Shown here piece after piece: positions 36,500-41,064 of a stretch of 41,064 bases of DNA (its first letter is position 1; the number at the start of each line of letters is the position of its first letter). The DNA comes from Pyrinomonadaceae bacterium (GTDB lineage: Bacteria > Acidobacteriota > Blastocatellia > Pyrinomonadales > Pyrinomonadaceae): assembly GCA_013816505.1 (NCBI GenBank), contig JACDEG010000003.1, positions 1-41,064 of the forward strand, read 5' to 3'. The translations under genes were made by a program, and so were the position numbers. The notes beneath the pieces were generated by a model. The model was given only the letters and a program-made list of their open reading frames with translations. It did no database searches and had not been told where the DNA came from.

Positions 36500-38389
36500 T
36501 CATCGGTCTATGAATCTTTTGAACCACAACTCAAGCATCAACAGCGTCCAGAGTTGGTGTGCATGATCGCGCCGTCCGGTGATGTGATCCTCGACCAATC
36601 GCGTCACTGTCTCCGGCTTAAAGTAACCACGCCGCAGGCTTTGCTCGGCGAGCAGTGTTTCGCGCAAGAACTCTTTCATCTCGCCGCGGAACCAGTGGCC
36701 GATGGGAACGCCGAATCCCATCTTCGCCCGTTTCAGATTCTCGGCGGGCAACAGCTTTTTCAGCACTTGCTTCAACAAATACTTGGTCGTCCGCCCGCGC
36801 AGTTTCAGATTCTCCGGCAGCGCGGCGGCGAACTCTATCACGTGATGGTCAAGAAACGGCGAGCGCGCTTCGAGCGAGACGGCCATGCTGGCAATGTCAA
36901 CTTTGACCAGCAGGTCATTCGGCAGGTAGGTCATCGTGTCGGCCAACATTGAGGCGTCGACGATGCCGCCGGCGCCGTTGGCGTGCGCGAACCACGGTGC
37001 GAGAAAGTCAGCGGCCTGGTGCCCGCTCATCCGCCGGCGGAACTCGTCCGTGTACAAATCGTCCTTCGCCCGCGCATCGAACACGCTGACCCAGCGCATG
37101 TACCGCTCGACCGTTGGCAGCGAAGCGGCGCTGACGAACCGCTTGATGTCGCGCGCACGGCTGCGGCGCAACTCGGACGAAGGGAGCAACTCGATGGCCG
37201 ACTCAATCAGCGGGCGGCGCACGATGCCGGGCAGCTTGCGGTACGTTTCAGCGAGCCGCATCGCCGCGTAGCGCTCGTAACCGGCGAAGCATTCGTCGCC
37301 GCCATCGCCATTTAAGGCGACCGTGACATGGCGGCGCGTCTCCCGTGCGACGTAGTAAGTCGGAATCGCGGACGAGTCGGCGTACGGCTCGCCGTAGTGC
37401 TCGACCAGTGTCGGCAGAACTTCCAACGCGTTCGGACGGACGATGAATTCGTGGTGCTCTGCGCCGATATGCTCGGCGACGCGGCGCGCGTGATGCAGTT
37501 CGCTGAAGTCCTGCTCTTCGAAGCCAATTGAAAAGGTCTTAACCGGCGCTGCACTCTCCTGGCTCATCAGCGCAACGACGGCGCTCGAATCGACGCCGCC
37601 CGACAGGAACGCGCCAAGCGGCACCTCCGAGATGAGCCGGACTCGCACCGCGTCGCGCAACAACGCGAGTGCCCGCTCGCCCGCTTCGTGTTCGTCGAAC
37701 TGCTCCTTCTTCGTAAAGTCGGGATGCCAGTAGCGTTCGATTCTGACTTCGCCGTGGCGGTCGAACGTCAGCGTATGCCCCGGCTCCAGTTTTCTGATGG
37801 CGCGGTACGCGGTCAGCGGCGCCGGCACGCACATGAAAGTTAAGTAGTAATGAATCGCTTCGGGCTGGATCTCGCGGCTGATGTCCGGGTGTTCGAGGAG
37901 CGCGCTGAACTCGGAGCCGAAGATTATCTGGCCGCCCGTCAGCGCGTAGAGCAAAGGCTTCTTCCCGACCCGGTCGCGCGCCAGGAAGAGTTGTTCTTTG
38001 CGCTCGTCCCAGATGGCGAAGGCGAACATGCCGCGCAGGTGCTTCGGGCAGTCCGTGCCGTATTGATCGTAGGCGTGGATGATCGCCTCGGTGTCGCTGT
38101 CGGTGTAAAACCGGTGGCCGAGCTTTTCGAGCCGCGCCCGCAACTCGCGGTAGTTATAGATTTCGCCGTTGAAGACGATCCACGCGGTGCGGTCGGCGTT
38201 GTGAATCGGTTGCTGCCCGCCCGCGAGGTCGATGATCGCGAGCCGCCGCATCGCCATCCCGACGCGCCCGTTCACATACCGCCCGTCCTCATCTGGCCCG
38301 CGGTGACGCAGCGCCTCGCACATCCGCGCGAGCACGCCTTCGTCAACTGCCGTGTCGCCGGGGCGCACGATGCCTACGATTCCACACAT
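36500..38389 (-). CDS. asnB: Asparagine synthase (glutamine-hydrolysing) family amidotransferase, paralog 3
   Basis: MCGIVGIVRPG, HRGPDEDG, FNGEIYNYRELR, FLSGGVDSSAVVALM. Confidence 0.95.
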   Translation of the reverse strand: MCGIVGIVRPGDTAVDEGVLARMCEALRHRGPDEDGRYVNGRVGMAMRRLAIIDLAGGQQPIHNADRTAWIVFNGEIYNYRELRARLEKLGHRFYTDSDTEAIIHAYDQYGTDCPKHLRGMFAFAIWDERKEQLFLARDRVGKKPLLYALTGGQIIFGSEFSALLEHPDISREIQPEAIHYYLTFMCVPAPLTAYRAIRKLEPGHTLTFDRHGEVRIERYWHPDFTKKEQFDEHEAGERALALLRDAVRVRLISEVPLGAFLSGGVDSSAVVALMSQESAAPVKTFSIGFEEQDFSELHHARRVAEHIGAEHHEFIVRPNALEVLPTLVEHYGEPYADSSAIPTYYVARETRRHVTVALNGDGGDECFAGYERYAAMRLAETYRKLPGIVRRPLIESAIELLPSSELRRSRARDIKRFVSAASLPTVERYMRWVSVFDARAKDDLYTDEFRRRMSGHQAADFLAPWFAHANGAGGIVDASMLADTMTYLPNDLLVKVDIASMAVSLEARSPFLDHHVIEFAAALPENLKLRGRTTKYLLKQVLKKLLPAENLKRAKMGFGVPIGHWFRGEMKEFLRETLLAEQSLRRGYFKPETVTRLVEDHITGRRDHAHQLWTLLMLELWFKRFIDR

Positions 38390-38390
38390 G

Positions 38391-39812
38391 TTACGAATCC
38401 GTTCCGTGCGACAGCCCGCCGCGAGCCGCGGCCGCCACTTCCGCCTCTCGCGGAATCGGCACTGTTGCCCGCCGGCGCCCCGCCGCCCGCGACAACTCTT
38501 TTTCGCGCGCGGCCTGTTCCGCCCGCTCCTCGCTTCGTTCCTTAAGCAGAGCGTAACCGACCGCGACGAAGATAAAATAAAAGACCAGAAGTTGCGCGCG
38601 CTGGCGGTAAGCGGTGCCGACGTTGCCCTGGAACATCGAGTACGAAAGTGTCAACATGCTCGTAAAGATCAGAATCGGCAGCGCCTGACGCAGCCGATAT
38701 CTGACGGTAAACCACCCCCCCAACACGAGCATCGGGAAAGACACCCACCACACCACCATCTCGGGCAAGGTCATGCTCTGCCGAATGTTTGTAATCTGAA
38801 ACTGCCACGGGAACGGAGCGAACAGGAGGTATGTCATGCCTACCGGGATGACGCTGATTGCGCCGAAGGTTGTTGACACGTCTACATCCTGACCGAAACC
38901 GGAGCGCGCCGATTGGGCTTGGTCCAATCGGCTGCGCTGAGCGGCCTCAAGGTTTCCGTATCGTTCGAACTGCACGCTTGCTCTGCGCAGTACGCCGAGG
39001 TAAGTCAAGGTGAGGCCGAGACAAACAACGATAACAAATTGGCGCATCAACCCCTGTCCCGTGACTGGGCGCATGCCAATGACGAAAGAGCCGCCGATGG
39101 CCACTAACAGCATGTAAAAGATATAGAACCGCAGACTCAGGATGCCGAACAACGCGAGTGCTAAGGCGGCGAGGTACTTGTAGGTTAACTTCTCATCTAA
39201 CTTCAGCGTCGCGAGCATTGCCAGTGCCAGCAAAAAAACGGTCGGCCCGTCTTTCAGACCCTGCGACGACCACAACACCAACGAAGGAAAGAAGGCCACG
39301 GAGTAAGCGGCTAGGCGCGCCACTTTTGCGTTTTGAAAGATGTGTTGCGCGCACAAATATATCACCGGCGCGGTGGCCGCTCCGAGCACGGCATTGACGA
39401 ACTGCACGGCAAGCATGTTGCGCCCGACCAAACTGTAAACAGCGGCCACCATGTAGAGCATGCCCCAGCCGCCGCCTCCGCTGAAAAAGTCGATAGTAGC
39501 TTGATGGGCTAAGTCGCCCTCCCAAATTCTAAGCAATGAATAGCCGAGTTCATCGTAAGTGGTCGCGTCGCCGCCAAAGAACTCCTGCATCTTGAGTACG
39601 AAGATCACCGTGCCGATAACCATTCTGACGAGCAGGCCGGCGACAAACAATCGAAGCAGGAACTCTTTGTCAATTTTAATTTTCCAAATGAAAAATCCGG
39701 CGACAAAAGCCGTACTGGCGCAAACAGCCACCGCCGACGCGCCATATGTCGGCACGAAAACGGCGATCAGAATACATAAGACAAGTGCTGATAAAGCAAG
39801 CAGCGCATTCAT
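38391..39812 (-). CDS. Polytopic membrane protein, GT39/ArnT-like glycosyltransferase candidate
   Basis: Many TM segments; FFGGDATTYDELGYSLLRIWEG and VNAVLGAATAPVIYLCAQHIFQNAKVARLAAYSVAFFPSLVLWSSQGLKDG resemble the GT-C (PMT_2-like) layout. Confidence 0.65.
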   Translation of the reverse strand: MNALLALSALVLCILIAVFVPTYGASAVAVCASTAFVAGFFIWKIKIDKEFLLRLFVAGLLVRMVIGTVIFVLKMQEFFGGDATTYDELGYSLLRIWEGDLAHQATIDFFSGGGGWGMLYMVAAVYSLVGRNMLAVQFVNAVLGAATAPVIYLCAQHIFQNAKVARLAAYSVAFFPSLVLWSSQGLKDGPTVFLLALAMLATLKLDEKLTYKYLAALALALFGILSLRFYIFYMLLVAIGGSFVIGMRPVTGQGLMRQFVIVVCLGLTLTYLGVLRRASVQFERYGNLEAAQRSRLDQAQSARSGFGQDVDVSTTFGAISVIPVGMTYLLFAPFPWQFQITNIRQSMTLPEMVVWWVSFPMLVLGGWFTVRYRLRQALPILIFTSMLTLSYSMFQGNVGTAYRQRAQLLVFYFIFVAVGYALLKERSEERAEQAAREKELSRAAGRRRATVPIPREAEVAAAARGGLSHGTDS

Positions 39813-39897
39813 AATTACGTTACTGCGAAGCGCCCGATCACCGAGGGGTTGTCACCACCCGTCAACAGACTTGAGCGCCTCTGAAACCATCTTGGTC

Positions 39898-40623
39898 TTA
39901 AAGATCATCCGGCAAATCGGGGCGTGTCTTGTACTCGATTAAGGAACAATCATCCGGGTTCAGCGGCTTGATTGGTTTCGCCGGCACGCCCACGATTAAA
40001 CAGTTCTCGCCTTCCAGTTGCCCGGTAATCACAGACCCGATGCCGACCACGCAGCGCGAGGGTATGACGCCACCCGGCGCGATGCGAATCTCGGAACCGA
40101 TGTAAGTGAACGAGCCGATTCGAATCGGGCGCGTCCGCTGTCGGTTGTGCGTCCACAGAGACGAGTTGCGCCCGCCGAGGACGGTACGCCGCCCGATCTC
40201 CACGCGGTCGGTAAAGTCTATTTTGTGACCGGTCGTGATGATGCTCCCGTCGCCGAGTAAGAATCGCGGCTCCGCGACGTTCACGATGTCTGGTTCGGGG
40301 ATCGAATTGATCTCGTTCATCCTGATGATCTCAGCGTAACGACCGATGCGGACTTCGTCGCCACCGCGCAATATATTCAGGTGGCCGATGCGCGCGTGAT
40401 CGCCGACGGTAAACTGTTTCACTCCAAAAACCAAATTCAGATGGCCGATGCTGACGCCATCCTGAATGTCGCATTCTTTCGCGTCGATGATGCTTAACCC
40501 GATGCGCACCCGTCTGCCAATACGATAGCCGAAGAACAAGCGGTAGCAAGGAACTTTGAGAAATGAAGGGAGCAGCGCGCATAAGGCCAGCAAGATCAGC
40601 CGCGATTTTCTCTTAAGGCTCAT
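39898..40623 (-). CDS. Left-handed beta-helix (hexapeptide) acyltransferase
   Basis: Hexapeptide-like pattern RIGHLNILRGGDEVRIGRYAEIIRM…IRIGSFTYIGSEIRIAPGGVIPSRCVVGIGSVITGQLEGENCLIVGVPAKPIKPL. Confidence 0.85.
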   Translation of the reverse strand: MSLKRKSRLILLALCALLPSFLKVPCYRLFFGYRIGRRVRIGLSIIDAKECDIQDGVSIGHLNLVFGVKQFTVGDHARIGHLNILRGGDEVRIGRYAEIIRMNEINSIPEPDIVNVAEPRFLLGDGSIITTGHKIDFTDRVEIGRRTVLGGRNSSLWTHNRQRTRPIRIGSFTYIGSEIRIAPGGVIPSRCVVGIGSVITGQLEGENCLIVGVPAKPIKPLNPDDCSLIEYKTRPDLPDDL

Positions 40624-40687
40624 TCCCTCCGCTTCCCCTCACCCGCACCGGACTTTGACACCGCCGCCGCCTTCGTCAACTGCCAAT

Positions 40688-41064
40688 TCAAGCTGCAGAC
40701 AAACCGGAGGAGACCGCGCCGCGCAACGCTCGCGCGAGTTTATCGGCCTGCATCGGCACCGTGTAATTTTGTAAGGCGTGTTGCCGCCCGGCCTCTCCCA
40801 TGCTTTTGCGCAAATCGGGATTCGACAACAGGGCAGCTATTCTATCGCGCCATTCGTCCGGTGACGATGCGTCAAAGTGAGTTCGTCCCAACTCCCCCGT
40901 CTCCGCGCAAGCCCCCACCGGGGTGACGACGTAAGGAATGCCGACGGCCATGTACTGGATCGCCTTGAAGCCGGACTTGCCCGCCGACCATGCGTCCGGG
41001 ATGATCGGGTACAGTCCGATGTCGAAGGATTGAAAGTCCTCGACCTCGCGCCCTAGACTCCACT
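40688..41064 (-). CDS. Glycosyltransferase family 4, C-terminal part (continues beyond window edge)
   Basis: Frame open to window end: WSLGREVEDFQSFDIGLYPIIPDAWSAGKSGFKAIQYMAVGIPYVVTPVGACAETGE. Confidence 0.88.
   Translation of the reverse strand, partial: WSLGREVEDFQSFDIGLYPIIPDAWSAGKSGFKAIQYMAVGIPYVVTPVGACAETGELGRTHFDASSPDEWRDRIAALLSNPDLRKSMGEAGRQHALQNYTVPMQADKLARALRGAVSSGLSAA

Noticed and set aside
1-41064. CRISPR arrays, tRNA/rRNA genes, transposases, prophage or defence systems
   Set aside because: Looked for; no direct-repeat/spacer array, no RNA gene hallmarks, and no ORF with transposase or defence motifs recognised. The only mobile element supported is the intein.

Overview
The window is one long, almost entirely minus-strand surface-polysaccharide (EPS / O-antigen type) biosynthesis and export locus from a high-GC bacterium; codon style and gene content suggest an Acidobacteriota-like genome, which is inference only. 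It encodes about five GT4 and three GT2 glycosyltransferases, three AsnB-type amidotransferases with intact MCGI and SGG(I/V)DSS motifs, a Wzm/Wzt-type ABC exporter, two O-antigen ligase/polymerase-like membrane proteins, and a WecA/MraY-like phosphotransferase fused to a FlaA1/CapD N-terminal region. It also carries sugar-nucleotide enzymes, methyltransferases, a heparinase II/III-like protein, a TPR protein, a long-chain acyl-CoA ligase, a LbH acyltransferase and a divergent sigma-like / zinc-finger anti-sigma-like pair. Two observations stand out. (1) A full-length intein of 333 aa (26190..27188), with HINT blocks and two LAGLIDADG-like motifs, sits in a UDP-glucuronate decarboxylase (UDP-xylose synthase), inserted one residue before the catalytic Tyr of the YxxxK motif. 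(2) A set of intergenic inverted-repeat elements has unrelated sequences but the same architecture: four heptamers per arm, filling gaps between co-directional genes, often starting within a few nt of the upstream stop codon. A frameshifted GT2 remnant and a possible interleaved-stem (pseudoknot) leader upstream of wzm are further second-look items. No tools or database searches were run; family calls come from reading motifs.
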